A stretch of 64,000 nucleotides of DNA from Phycisphaerales bacterium (GTDB lineage Bacteria > Planctomycetota > Phycisphaerae > Phycisphaerales > UBA1924), in NCBI GenBank assembly GCA_040221175.1, contig JAVJVK010000001.1, positions 372,001-436,000 on the forward strand. The letters are read 5' to 3'. Positions within the stretch are counted from its first letter, which is position 1, and each line of letters starts with the position of its first letter. A program made the position numbers and the translations under genes. This document shows positions 43,370-51,599 of this stretch, one piece after another. The notes beneath the pieces were generated by a model. It worked only from the letters and a program-made list of their open reading frames with translations, was not told the origin of the DNA and made no database searches.

Positions 43370-45247
43370 CTACGTCGGATTGGCGCTGAGCTTCTTGGCC
43401 TCGACGGGCTTCGTCTCGGCTTCCATGACGCGGACGTGCAGGTCCTTGAGCTGCGCCTCGTCGACCGCCGAGGGCGCCTCAGTCATCAGGTCGGCCCCCG
43501 TCTGGGTCTTGGGGAAGGCGATGACGTCGCGGATGTTGTCGGTGCCGGCCAGGTGCATCACCAGGCGGTCCAGCCCAAAGGCGATGCCCCCGTGCGGCGG
43601 GGCGCCGTAGCGGAGCGCGTCGAGCAGGAAGCCGAACTTGGCCTTGGCCTCGTCTTCACCCAGCCCGAGCAACTGGAAGACCTTCTGCTGCACGTCGCGG
43701 CGGTGGATGCGGATCGACCCGCCGCCGACCTCGCTGCCGTTGCACACCATGTCGTAGCCGTCGCTGAGCACGCCCAGCAGCGTCTGCTTGTCCTCGGGGC
43801 TGGCGCTGAGCAGCGTGTCGGCCTGGTCGGCCCTGGGCGCGGTGAAGGGGTGGTGCAGGGCGTAATACCGCTTCGTTTCGTCGTCGTACTCGAACATCGG
43901 GAAGTCGACGACCCAGAGGAACGCCCACTGGTCCTTGTTGATCAGTTCGAGGTCCTTGGCAACCTTCTGGCGCAGCTCGCCCAGCGCCTTGGAGCAGGTG
44001 TTGTAGGCGTCGGCGCCGAAGATCACCGTGTCGCCCGGCTCGAGCTTGAGGCGCGCGGCCAGCTCGCCGGTGATGGGCTCGATGAAGCGGGCGATGCCCG
44101 TCTCGAAGCCCACGCCGTGGTCGGTGGCGACCACCTTGGTGACGGGCGCGCCGCCCGCGCCGAACTGCTTGACGAACTCGGCGTAGCCGTCGGTGAGCTT
44201 CCGCGTCAGCTTCTCGGCCCCGCCGGGCACGCGGAAGGCCTTCACGACGCCGCCGTCGCGGGTCGAGGGATGGCCGGAGCCCGGATTCTTCTCGAGCGCC
44301 TGCGTGAAGACCTTGAAGTCGGTCCTGGCCGCCAGGTCGCTGATGTCCTCGAGCTCCAGGTCGTAGCGCAGGTCGGGCCGGTCGCTGCCGTAGGTGTCCA
44401 TCGCCTCCCGCCAGGTCATCCGCGGGAACCGGGGCACCTCGACGCCCAGGACCTCCTTCCACAGCGTGCGGGCGAAGGCCTCCATCGTGTTGAGCACGTC
44501 CTCGCGCGAGACGAAGGCCATCTCCAGATCGATCTGCGTGAACTCGGCCTGCCTATCCGCCCGCGGGTCCTCGTCCCTGAAGCACCGGCAGATCTGCATG
44601 TACCGATCGGCGCCGGCCACCATCAGGATCTGCTTGAACAGCTGGGGGCTCTGCGGCAGCGCGTAGAACTCACCCGGCTGCAATCGGCTGGGCACGAGGA
44701 AGTCGCGCGCGCCCTCGGGGGTGCTCCGGCACAGGTTGGGCGTCTCGACCTCGATGAACCCCAGCGCATCGAAGAAGTCGCGCGCGATCTTGGTGACGCG
44801 GTGCCGCGTGCGCAGCACGTGCTGCATCTTGGGCCGGCGCAGGTCGAGGTAGCGGTGGCGTAACCTGAGTTCTTCGCCCGGGAGATTCTGCTCGTCGCCG
44901 GGCTGGAAGGGGGGCGTGTCGGCCTTGGCCAGCACTTCCAGCTTCTCGACGACCAGCTCGATCTCGCCGGTGGGCAGCTTGGGGTTGGGCCCGCCGTCGC
45001 GCTTGCGGACCTTGCCCTTCACGGCGACGACGTCCTCGGCGCGCAGCTTGTCGGCCGCCGCGACGATCTCCGCGGGCACGTCTTCCTTATCAAAAACAAG
45101 CTGCGTCAGCCCGGTGTGGTCGCGCAGGTCGATGAAGACCAGGCCCGTGCCGTGGTCGCGGTAGTTGTTGACCCAGCCGGCGAGGTTGGCGGGCGTGCCG
45201 GCGTGCTCGATCCGAAGCTCGCCGCAGGCGGCGGTGCGCTGAAGCAT
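43370..45247 (-). CDS. aspS: Aspartyl-tRNA synthetase
   Basis: A 625-residue class II synthetase, charging tRNA-Asp (and perhaps tRNA-Asn) in the cytoplasm. It has an N-terminal OB-fold (GTPANLAGWVNNYRDHG), motif 2 FRDEDPRADRQAEFTQ, a bacterial GAD insertion of about 120 residues (LTRKLTDGYAEFVKQFG onward) and motif 3 GGIAFGLDRLVMHLAG. Length fits bacterial-type AspRS. The Met at 45247 aligns with the family start; upstream codons read from the 21-bp repeat array. The hydrolase gene follows 6 bp after its stop. Confidence 0.95.
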   Translation of the reverse strand: MLQRTAACGELRIEHAGTPANLAGWVNNYRDHGTGLVFIDLRDHTGLTQLVFDKEDVPAEIVAAADKLRAEDVVAVKGKVRKRDGGPNPKLPTGEIELVVEKLEVLAKADTPPFQPGDEQNLPGEELRLRHRYLDLRRPKMQHVLRTRHRVTKIARDFFDALGFIEVETPNLCRSTPEGARDFLVPSRLQPGEFYALPQSPQLFKQILMVAGADRYMQICRCFRDEDPRADRQAEFTQIDLEMAFVSREDVLNTMEAFARTLWKEVLGVEVPRFPRMTWREAMDTYGSDRPDLRYDLELEDISDLAARTDFKVFTQALEKNPGSGHPSTRDGGVVKAFRVPGGAEKLTRKLTDGYAEFVKQFGAGGAPVTKVVATDHGVGFETGIARFIEPITGELAARLKLEPGDTVIFGADAYNTCSKALGELRQKVAKDLELINKDQWAFLWVVDFPMFEYDDETKRYYALHHPFTAPRADQADTLLSASPEDKQTLLGVLSDGYDMVCNGSEVGGGSIRIHRRDVQQKVFQLLGLGEDEAKAKFGFLLDALRYGAPPHGGIAFGLDRLVMHLAGTDNIRDVIAFPKTQTGADLMTEAPSAVDEAQLKDLHVRVMEAETKPVEAKKLSANPT

Positions 45248-45374
45248 TGGGTGGCTCCCTCTTGGATGCCCCCGGCGATCCGATCTCGATCGGCCGGCGG
45301 GCGGCAACTGTAGGGAACGAACCAACGGGGCCCCTCGGAGGCCATCCATGGAGTTCCGGGTGCCTGCCACACGG

Positions 45375-45509
45375 CTTCGAAGGCCCGCGAAGGCGTTTCG
45401 AAGGCCTCTCAAAGGGTTTCGAAGGCTTGCGAAATAGTCTCGAAGGCCCCTCAAAGAGTTTCGAAGGCTTCCAAAACCACTTCGAAGGCCTTCGAAATGA
45501 TTTCGAACA
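45375..45509. repeat. Array of 21-bp tandem repeats upstream of aspS
   Basis: Six consecutive 21-bp units start at 45375, 45396, 45417, 45438, 45459 and 45480, with a partial unit at 45501. The shared core is TTCGAAGGC, varying at the first base and in the following dozen positions. The plus strand would encode heptads such as FEGLRNS, but no credible gene start is seen. The 376-bp gap between aspS and the zinc-ribbon gene also holds a 13-nt G run at about 45,588-45,600. Confidence 0.85.
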
Positions 45510-45623
45510 AGGGTTATGCGGACGCTTTGGCCGCGTAAGTCGTGTTACAGGCGTTGTTTAGACCGTCACGGCGTTTGTTGGGGTGTCGGGGGGGGGGGGG
45601 TTGTTCGGGTATCGCCCAGCCGC

Positions 45624-46820
45624 TCACTCGAAGCCGAGTTCCTCGAGCACCTCGTCGATGGGGCGGACCGTCTGGGCCGGGAGCCAGTGCTCGAACAGGG
45701 GGCGGCGCTCCTTGCCCCACTCGGGCAGGAGGGCGGCGGTCAGGGCCGGGCGGCGGCCGACGAAGCGAAGGGCCTCCCATCGCTCCTCGTCGGTGCCCTC
45801 GCGCAGGCGCTGGCGGCAGGCCTCGACCAGCTCGTCGCCCTGGAGCAGCGCGAACAGGCCCGCGTCGCGGGCCCGGGCCACCGCCTCGTCACGCGGCCGC
45901 AGCGACTTGAGCGGGGCGAGGAGGCTCGCGGGCAAGGCCGAGTGTTGCGCGATCCTTCGCAGCAGCCGGGCGGCCTCGGCTCGCACGCCCGCGTCGTCGT
46001 CGTCGAGCAGGGCGACGAAGGCCGCGCCATCGCCCTGCCCGCGTCGCAGGTGCATGAACACGGCCTGCGTCGCCGCATGGCGCACGCGCGGGTCCTGGTC
46101 CTGGGCCGCAGCGACGGCCGTTGGCAGCGTCGACGCGGGATCGTGCCGGTCGCAGGAGAGGCCCGCCGCCGTGTGCCGGGCGCCGGGATCGGGATGGATG
46201 AACAGGGGCGGCATCGCCGCGGCGACGCGGGCGCTGAAGGCCGGGTCGGTCGGCGCGTTGTCGTGCAGCGACAGGATGCGAAGGTCCAGCGGGTCGACCG
46301 CTTCGGAGCGGCCGCGTGCGTTGGCCGCCTCGATCCGACGGATCGCGCCCTCGGCCAGCGTGCGCGTATCGGCGGCGCTGTAATGGATAGTGCCGGTGGT
46401 CGAGGGGATGCCGATGCGGCCCTGCACGATGTCGCGGGCGTAGGGGTCGTCCCAGTTCGCGTGCAGGTGGGCGATGGTCGCGTCGGACAGGCGGTCGTAC
46501 ACGCGGCGGGTGTTGCCGAAGACCAGCGGCTCGACGAGGATGGCGATGCCAAGGAAGGCCAGCGGCAGCCACGCCGGCCGACGCTTGCGGCGGAAGAACT
46601 GCATGCGCTTGCGTGCCGCATGGCCGCACTCGGGGCAGGTGACCGGCGCGTATTGGTGGCCCTCACGCTCGACTCCGCGCAGACCCGCCATGGCGTACCC
46701 GCACGCGGGGCACGTGGGCTCGGCCGAGCGCCTGCCGCTGCGGAAGAGCAGCAAGCCCGCCACGAAGAGCAGCAGGCCGACGGACGAGACACCGACGCTG
46801 ATGAGGTCGGCCAGCGCCAC
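45624..46820 (-). CDS. Membrane-anchored zinc-ribbon and HEAT-like repeat protein
   Basis: A 398-residue protein. It has an N-terminal helix (SVGVSSVGLLLFVAGLLLF), a zinc ribbon CPACGYAMAGL...CPECGH (four Cys, about 37-66) and a second helix (WLPLAFLGIAILVEPLVFG). A soluble helical domain with HEAT-like repeats follows (DPRVRHAATQAVFMHLRRG; DDAGVRAEAARLLRRIAQ). The CPxCGYxxxGL...CPECG ribbon is a planctomycete hallmark. Its function is unknown, perhaps as a membrane scaffold. It starts 3 bp after the lipid kinase stop. Confidence 0.7.
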   Translation of the reverse strand: MALADLISVGVSSVGLLLFVAGLLLFRSGRRSAEPTCPACGYAMAGLRGVEREGHQYAPVTCPECGHAARKRMQFFRRKRRPAWLPLAFLGIAILVEPLVFGNTRRVYDRLSDATIAHLHANWDDPYARDIVQGRIGIPSTTGTIHYSAADTRTLAEGAIRRIEAANARGRSEAVDPLDLRILSLHDNAPTDPAFSARVAAAMPPLFIHPDPGARHTAAGLSCDRHDPASTLPTAVAAAQDQDPRVRHAATQAVFMHLRRGQGDGAAFVALLDDDDAGVRAEAARLLRRIAQHSALPASLLAPLKSLRPRDEAVARARDAGLFALLQGDELVEACRQRLREGTDEERWEALRFVGRRPALTAALLPEWGKERRPLFEHWLPAQTVRPIDEVLEELGFE

Positions 46821-46823
46821 GGC

Positions 46824-47852
46824 CTACCCGCCCGCCATCGCCGGCTTGGCCCCACGGCGGCGATCGGTCCTGGCCTCCTTCGCCGCAGGCATGATGAGCG
46901 GCAGCGCGCTGGGCATCGTCTCGATGACCATGCGGCCCTGCGCATCGCACGCCACGCGTTCGATCTCGCCGTCGATCTGGAGGGTCTCGAGCATCTCGGC
47001 AGTGGGATCGTGGTCGTGCATCGTGAATTCGATGCGGGTGCCTTGCGCATAACGGGCCTGCGGGTGGCGGACGTGCAGGCCCAGGCGGGCCATCGCGGCC
47101 CAGCCGACGAGGCTCGCGGTGGTGCTGGCGGGCAGGAACATCGCGTCGAGCAGGCCATCGGTGCGGCTGGCGTTGCGCGCGAGGTCGAGCTTCAGCGGGT
47201 AGCGCGGGCCGACGGCGACGATGAGGCAGCCGCGGCGGTCCTTCGCGAGTTGCTGGCCGTCGACGGTGACGCTGAGGCGCCCGACCCTGGGGCGCAGCGC
47301 TCGCGTGAGCGTGGGCACGACGTAGTCGAGCTTGCTTGTGGTGCCCACGCGCTGCCGGGCGACGCGGTGCAGCACGGCCGCGTCCGGGCCGGTGGTCAGC
47401 ATGAGGGCGAAGGGCGTGCCAGGAAGGGGCCCGTCAGCCGCCGAGGCGTCCGGATGGTGCACCAGGCCCAGATCGCTGCGCACGGTGGGGGCGCCATCGC
47501 GGAAGGCCTCGAGCGCCGCCAGCACGCGCGACACGCGCGGGGTCAGGCCGAGTTCCTTGGCCACCACGTTCTCGGTGCCCAGCGGGGCGATCAGGGTTGG
47601 CACGCCGCGGCCGTTCTTGGCCTGCGTGAGGGCGGCCAGGGCGTGGTGCACGGTGCCGTCGCCACCGACGATGACCACCGCGTCGAGCGCATCCAGGGCG
47701 CCCTCCGAGAGCGCGAGATCGAGGGGCAGATCCACGAGATCGAGCCACGCCAGCGGCTCGGCCCGAGATCGCAGGCGCGCGACGAAGTCCGGTCCCCGGC
47801 CCTTGCCCGAGAAGCGGTTGTGCACGAGGCCCACGCGGATGCGCTCTGGCAT
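46824..47852 (-). CDS. Diacylglycerol/lipid kinase family protein
   Basis: A 342-residue member of the DAGK/sphingosine-kinase catalytic family. It shows LVHNRFSGKG at the N-terminus (nucleotide contact), VVIVGGDGTVHHALAAL (the GGDGT ATP-binding loop) and PLGTENVVAKELGL, where the family normally has GTxND; here Glu-Asn replaces Asn-Asp, as in some bacterial members. It would phosphorylate a lipid at the inner membrane. The Met at 47852 fits the family start and lies 55 bp from divergent mntR. The zinc-ribbon gene follows in the same operon. Confidence 0.75.
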   Translation of the reverse strand: MPERIRVGLVHNRFSGKGRGPDFVARLRSRAEPLAWLDLVDLPLDLALSEGALDALDAVVIVGGDGTVHHALAALTQAKNGRGVPTLIAPLGTENVVAKELGLTPRVSRVLAALEAFRDGAPTVRSDLGLVHHPDASAADGPLPGTPFALMLTTGPDAAVLHRVARQRVGTTSKLDYVVPTLTRALRPRVGRLSVTVDGQQLAKDRRGCLIVAVGPRYPLKLDLARNASRTDGLLDAMFLPASTTASLVGWAAMARLGLHVRHPQARYAQGTRIEFTMHDHDPTAEMLETLQIDGEIERVACDAQGRMVIETMPSALPLIMPAAKEARTDRRRGAKPAMAGG

Positions 47853-47907
47853 GGCCGCAAGGATAGCGGCCGCGGCCGGGCGCACGGCCCGGGGCCTACG
47901 TTGCCCC

Positions 47908-48402
47908 GTGGCCAACCCCAAGAAGCAGCCCGGCACCCCCACCCCGCCACGCCGCGGCCACCAGCGCACGCGCGACGACCACGCCAGCGAGACGGCCGAG
48001 GACTACGTCGAGGCCATCGCCGAGATCGTGGAGCGGCTTGGCCAGTGCCGCGTGAAGGACCTGGCCGACCGCTTCGGGGTCAGCCACGTGACGGTCGTGC
48101 GAACGGTCTCGAGGCTGGCAGAGGGCGGGCTGGTGACCACCGAGCCCTACAAGCCCATCGAGCTGACCCCCAAGGGCACGCGGCTGGCCCGGGCCTGCCG
48201 CGAGCGGCACGAGGTGGTCTACCGCTTCCTGCTGGCCATCGGCGTGCCCGAGAAGGTGGCGGCGGTCGATAGCGAGGGCCTGGAGCACCATGTCAGCAAG
48301 GCCACGCTGGCGCGGTTCAAGGCGATCGCCGAGGGGGCGGGTGGTAGGCGGCAGGCGGCGCGCGACGGCGGAGGTGGCGGTGGAGGTGGCGGGCAACCGT
48401 AG
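47908..48402 (+). CDS. mntR: MntR/DtxR-family metal-dependent repressor
   Basis: A 164-residue regulator beginning at a GTG. The N-terminal winged helix has KDLADRFGVSHVTVVRTVSR; metal-binding residues fit the MntR pattern, with AEDYVEAIAEI at the start and RHEVVYRFLLAIGVP and EGLEHHVS further on (His and Glu ligands). It lacks the SH3 domain of DtxR proper and ends in a Gly-rich tail. It directly precedes the metal ABC operon in the same direction, with a perfect inverted repeat overlapping its stop. It probably represses that operon when Mn2+ (or another metal) is plentiful. No ATG alternative exists nearby. Confidence 0.85.
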   Translation: MANPKKQPGTPTPPRRGHQRTRDDHASETAEDYVEAIAEIVERLGQCRVKDLADRFGVSHVTVVRTVSRLAEGGLVTTEPYKPIELTPKGTRLARACRERHEVVYRFLLAIGVPEKVAAVDSEGLEHHVSKATLARFKAIAEGAGGRRQAARDGGGGGGGGGQP

Positions 48403-48412
48403 CCAAGGCTAC
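48399..48412. promoter_or_regulatory. Perfect inverted repeat, candidate metal-repressor operator
   Basis: GTAGCC-AA-GGCTAC overlaps the mntR stop codon and lies 36 bp before the ABC operon start. Position and symmetry fit an MntR-type operator, and a second half-site-like TTAGGCC follows at 48,416-48,422. The match to a known consensus was not established. Confidence 0.4.
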
Positions 48413-48447
48413 ACTTTAGGCCTCGCACGCTCGCCAAGGGAGGCGCC

Positions 48448-49428
48448 ATGGCTCGAGGATGCTGGTTCGGATTGTGCGCAGTTCTGCTCGGCTTTCTCGC
48501 GGCCTGCGGACCGCAATCGGAACCCGCGGGCTCGTCGGCGATTGACGAGAAGCTGGCGATCGTCGCGACCACCGGCATGATCGGCGACGTGGTCGAGCGC
48601 GTGGCCGGCGAGCGCGGCGAGGTCGACGTGCTCATGGGCGCGGGCATCGACCCGCACCTGTACCAGCCCACGCGCGACGACATGGCCGCCCTCCTGGCAG
48701 CCGACGTGGTCTTCTACAACGGGCTGCTGCTCGAGGGCCGCATGACCGATGCCCTCGTACGCGCCGCCTCGGCCGATCGCGGCGTGTTCGCCGTCACCGA
48801 GTTGATCGACCCCCAGTACCTGGTGCAGCCCGAGGACATGGAGGGCAAGGACGACCCGCACGTGTGGATGGATCCCACGGCCTGGGCCAAGGCGGTCGAG
48901 GTCGTGCGCGATCGGCTCATCGAGCGCGACCCCGATGGCGAATCGGTCTACACCGCCAACGCCGCCGCGTTGCTCGACGAGATCGCCGAACTGGACGCGT
49001 ACTGCCAGCGCGTGCTCGAGAGCGTGCCCGAGGCCCAGCGCGTGCTGGTGACCGCCCACGATGCCTTCGGCTACTTCGGCCGGCGGTATGGCTACGAGGT
49101 GCTGGGCATCCAGGGGCTGAGCACCGAGAGCGAGGCGGGCGTGCGCGACGTCGAGCGGCTCGTGGACGTGCTGGTCGATCGTCAGGTCGCGGCGGTGTTC
49201 GTGGAATCGACGGTCTCGGAGCGCAACATCAAGGCGCTCATTGCCGGGGCCGCGGCCCGCGGGCACACGGTCGCCATCGGGGGTGAGCTGTTCAGCGACG
49301 CCATGGGGCCGGCTGGCACGTTCGAGGGCACGTACGTGGGCATGATCGACCACAACGCCACCACGATCGCGCGCGCCCTGGGCGGCGAGGCGCCCGAGGG
49401 GGGCATGCAGGGAAAGCTGTCTCCGTGA
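48448..49428 (+). CDS. Metal ABC transporter substrate-binding lipoprotein (ZnuA/MntA-like)
   Basis: A 326-residue cluster A-I solute-binding protein that captures Mn2+ or Zn2+ outside the inner membrane. A lipoprotein signal ends in LAAC (Cys20). Metal ligands are expected in GIDPHLYQPTRDD (His), HVWMDPTAWAK (His), TAHDAFGYFGRRYGY (His) and the distal MIDHNATT (Asp). It lacks the His-rich loop typical of ZnuA, so Mn2+ is somewhat favoured, which agrees with the neighbouring mntR. Its stop overlaps the ATPase start by 4 bp. Confidence 0.85.
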   Translation: MARGCWFGLCAVLLGFLAACGPQSEPAGSSAIDEKLAIVATTGMIGDVVERVAGERGEVDVLMGAGIDPHLYQPTRDDMAALLAADVVFYNGLLLEGRMTDALVRAASADRGVFAVTELIDPQYLVQPEDMEGKDDPHVWMDPTAWAKAVEVVRDRLIERDPDGESVYTANAAALLDEIAELDAYCQRVLESVPEAQRVLVTAHDAFGYFGRRYGYEVLGIQGLSTESEAGVRDVERLVDVLVDRQVAAVFVESTVSERNIKALIAGAAARGHTVAIGGELFSDAMGPAGTFEGTYVGMIDHNATTIARALGGEAPEGGMQGKLSP

Positions 49429-50270
49429 GTACGCCGGCCGGTCAGAGCGTCGTGCATTCAGGCCGGCAGCGGTCGAGCCTGGCCGAGCTTCCCGAGCACT
49501 CGGCCGACAGCCCGCTGTCGATCCACGCCATGACGGTGGCGTACCAGCGCAAGCCCGTGCTGTGGGACGTGGACTACGACGCGCCAGCAAACGCCCTCGT
49601 GGCCATCGTGGGGCCCAACGGGGCGGGCAAGAGCACGCTGATCAAGGCGGCGCTCGGGCTGGTGCCTCGTGCCAGTGGGCTGGTGGAATTCTGGGGCGAG
49701 CCCTACAAGCGCATGCGCGACCGCGTGGCCTACGTGCCCCAGCGAGAGAGCGTGGACTGGTCGTTTCCCGTCAGCGCCCTGGATGTGGTATGCATGGGTC
49801 GGTATCGGCGCATCGGCTGGTTGCGGCCGGTGGGGCGCTCGCATAAGCGAGCCGCGCTGGAGTGCCTGGACCGCGTGGGCCTGGCGGACCTGGCGCACCG
49901 GCAGATCAGCCAGCTCTCGGGCGGGCAGCAGCAACGCGTGTTCCTCGCCCGCGCCTTGGCGCAGGAGGGTGACCTGTACGTCATGGACGAGCCCTTCGCG
50001 GGCGTCGACGCGGCGACCGAGCGCGCCATCGTCGCGCTGCTGCGAGAGCTGCGCGACGCGGGCAAGACTGCCATCGTCGTGCATCACGACCTGCAGACCG
50101 TGCCGCAGTACTTCGACCATGCCCTGCTGCTCAACATGCGCGTCGTCGCGGCCGGGCCGGTCGAGGAGGTCTTCACCGAGCCAAACCTGCACAAGACCTA
50201 TGGCGGCAAGCTCACGCTGCTGAGCGAGGCGGCCGAGGCCGTGGCCCGCTCGGGCCTGAGGGTGCGATAG
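49425..50270 (+). CDS. Metal ABC transporter ATPase
   Basis: A 281-residue ABC ATPase powering Mn/Zn uptake. It has Walker A GPNGAGKST (63-71), signature LSGGQQQR (164-171), Walker B LYVMDEP (184-190) and a His switch in AIVVHHDLQTV. It begins at a GTG in the GTGA overlap with the binding-protein gene and ends one base before the first permease gene. Residues 1-30 are an extension before the usual start. Confidence 0.9.
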   Translation: MSTPAGQSVVHSGRQRSSLAELPEHSADSPLSIHAMTVAYQRKPVLWDVDYDAPANALVAIVGPNGAGKSTLIKAALGLVPRASGLVEFWGEPYKRMRDRVAYVPQRESVDWSFPVSALDVVCMGRYRRIGWLRPVGRSHKRAALECLDRVGLADLAHRQISQLSGGQQQRVFLARALAQEGDLYVMDEPFAGVDAATERAIVALLRELRDAGKTAIVVHHDLQTVPQYFDHALLLNMRVVAAGPVEEVFTEPNLHKTYGGKLTLLSEAAEAVARSGLRVR

Positions 50271-51599
50271 ATGGCCCTGGCCCGGCCCGAAGCGTTGACC
50301 GCCCGCGACGTTGTGGAGGTACTCAGCTTCCAGGGCGGGTACAACACCAACGCGGTGCTCGTCGGGGCGGCGTTGCTGGGCTTGTCTGCGGGAGTGGTGG
50401 GGGTGTTCGCCCTGCTGCGCAAGCGATCGCTGGTTGCCGACGCCATCGGGCACGCGACGCTTCCGGGCATCGTGACGGCCTTCCTGTTCGCCGTTTCGCT
50501 GGGCGGGGGTGGACGGTCCTTGCCGGTGCTGCTGCTGGGCGCGGCGGCGTCGGGGGCACTGTCGGTGCTGTGCATCTTTGCGATTCTTCGTTTCACCCGG
50601 CTGCGCGAAGACGCGGCGATCGGCATCGTGCTGGGCGTGTTCTTCGGGCTGGGCGTGGTGCTGCTCAGCTACGTCCAGCGGCCCGAGAACGTCGCGGCAT
50701 CGCCCGCCGGGCTGCACCACTTCATCTATGGCCAGACCGCGGCCATGCGGGCGGGTGACGCCATGCTGATGGGGGGCATCGCGCTCGTTGGGATCCTGTC
50801 CACCGTCGTGCTGTTCAAGGAACTGGCCCTGGCCAGCTTCAACGACGAATATGCGCGCGTGGCGGGGTATCCCGTCGGGCTGCTGGACGGCATCATGCTC
50901 CTGCTGGTGGTTCTGGTCACGGTGGCGGGCTTGCAGGCCGTCGGGCTGATTCTGGTCATTGCGCTGCTCATCATCCCGCCCGTCGCCGCACGAATGTGGA
51001 CCGATCGCCTGGGCGTGCTGGTGTTGGTGGCGGGAGGGTTGGGCGCCGTGAGCGGCTACCTCGGAGCGGCGACGAGCGCGCTCCTGCCGCGCACGCCGGC
51101 GGGATCGGTGATCGTGCTGTGCGCGGGAGCGGTGTTCGTCGTCAGCTTGCTGGCGGCGCCGCGACACGGGGTGGTTGCCGTAGCCGGGCGGCGGGGCCTC
51201 CAGCGGCTCCGCATCGCCGGTGAGCACCTGCTCGAGGCTGCCTACGAGCACGCCGTATCGCGGCGAGGCGTGCCGACGATCTCGGCGCGCACGCTACGGG
51301 CTATGGAGAAGCTCTGGGGCTGGCCCGCGTGGCTGGGCCCGGTGGTGCTGGCGGGTCTACGGCGGCGCGGTTACATCAATCGCGTGGAACTTGGGTATGA
51401 ACTGACGCCCAGCGGCGTCGCGCGCGGCGCCCGCATCGCCCGGAACCACAGGCTCTGGGAGCAGTACCTGCAGACCTATGCCGACGTGGCGCCCGGCCAC
51501 GTCGACTGGTCGGCCGACACCGTCGAGCACGTGCTCAGCCCCGAGTTGGTTGCCGAACTCGAGGCGGCGATTCTCAAGGCCGAGAGGGGCAGGCCATGA
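50271..51599 (+). CDS. Metal ABC permease fused to repressor-like C-terminal domain
   Basis: A 442-residue ABC-3 family permease. Residues about 25-300 form seven or eight membrane helices, starting TNAVLVGAALLGLSAGVVG, with the KRSLVADAIGHATLPGI segment shared by Mn/Zn permeases. The last 130 residues are soluble, with RAMEKLWGWPAWLGP, VLAGLRRRGYINRVE and ARNHRLWEQYLQTYADV, then a DTVEHVLS element; this matches the winged-helix and dimer-metal region of DtxR/MntR. The transporter may thus carry a cytoplasmic metal sensor. It overlaps the next permease gene by 4 bp. Confidence 0.8.
   Translation: MALARPEALTARDVVEVLSFQGGYNTNAVLVGAALLGLSAGVVGVFALLRKRSLVADAIGHATLPGIVTAFLFAVSLGGGGRSLPVLLLGAAASGALSVLCIFAILRFTRLREDAAIGIVLGVFFGLGVVLLSYVQRPENVAASPAGLHHFIYGQTAAMRAGDAMLMGGIALVGILSTVVLFKELALASFNDEYARVAGYPVGLLDGIMLLLVVLVTVAGLQAVGLILVIALLIIPPVAARMWTDRLGVLVLVAGGLGAVSGYLGAATSALLPRTPAGSVIVLCAGAVFVVSLLAAPRHGVVAVAGRRGLQRLRIAGEHLLEAAYEHAVSRRGVPTISARTLRAMEKLWGWPAWLGPVVLAGLRRRGYINRVELGYELTPSGVARGARIARNHRLWEQYLQTYADVAPGHVDWSADTVEHVLSPELVAELEAAILKAERGRP

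Noticed and set aside
43055-44863. 602-residue plus-strand frame opposite aspS
   Set aside because: Antisense of a universal enzyme; no domain or signal.
45247-45561. A heptad-repeat (FEGLxxx) protein from the 21-bp repeats
   Set aside because: The open frame follows from the 21-bp period; there is no ribosome-binding site and the flanks do not look protein-coding.
45516-48272. 918-residue plus-strand frame over the zinc-ribbon and lipid kinase genes
   Set aside because: Antisense of two genes with recognisable motifs; its C-terminal end is only a different frame of the mntR region. No start signal or domain.
49458-51251. 597-residue minus-strand frame opposite the ABC ATPase and permease genes
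   Set aside because: His/Gln/Arg-rich shadow; the plus strand has all ABC motifs.
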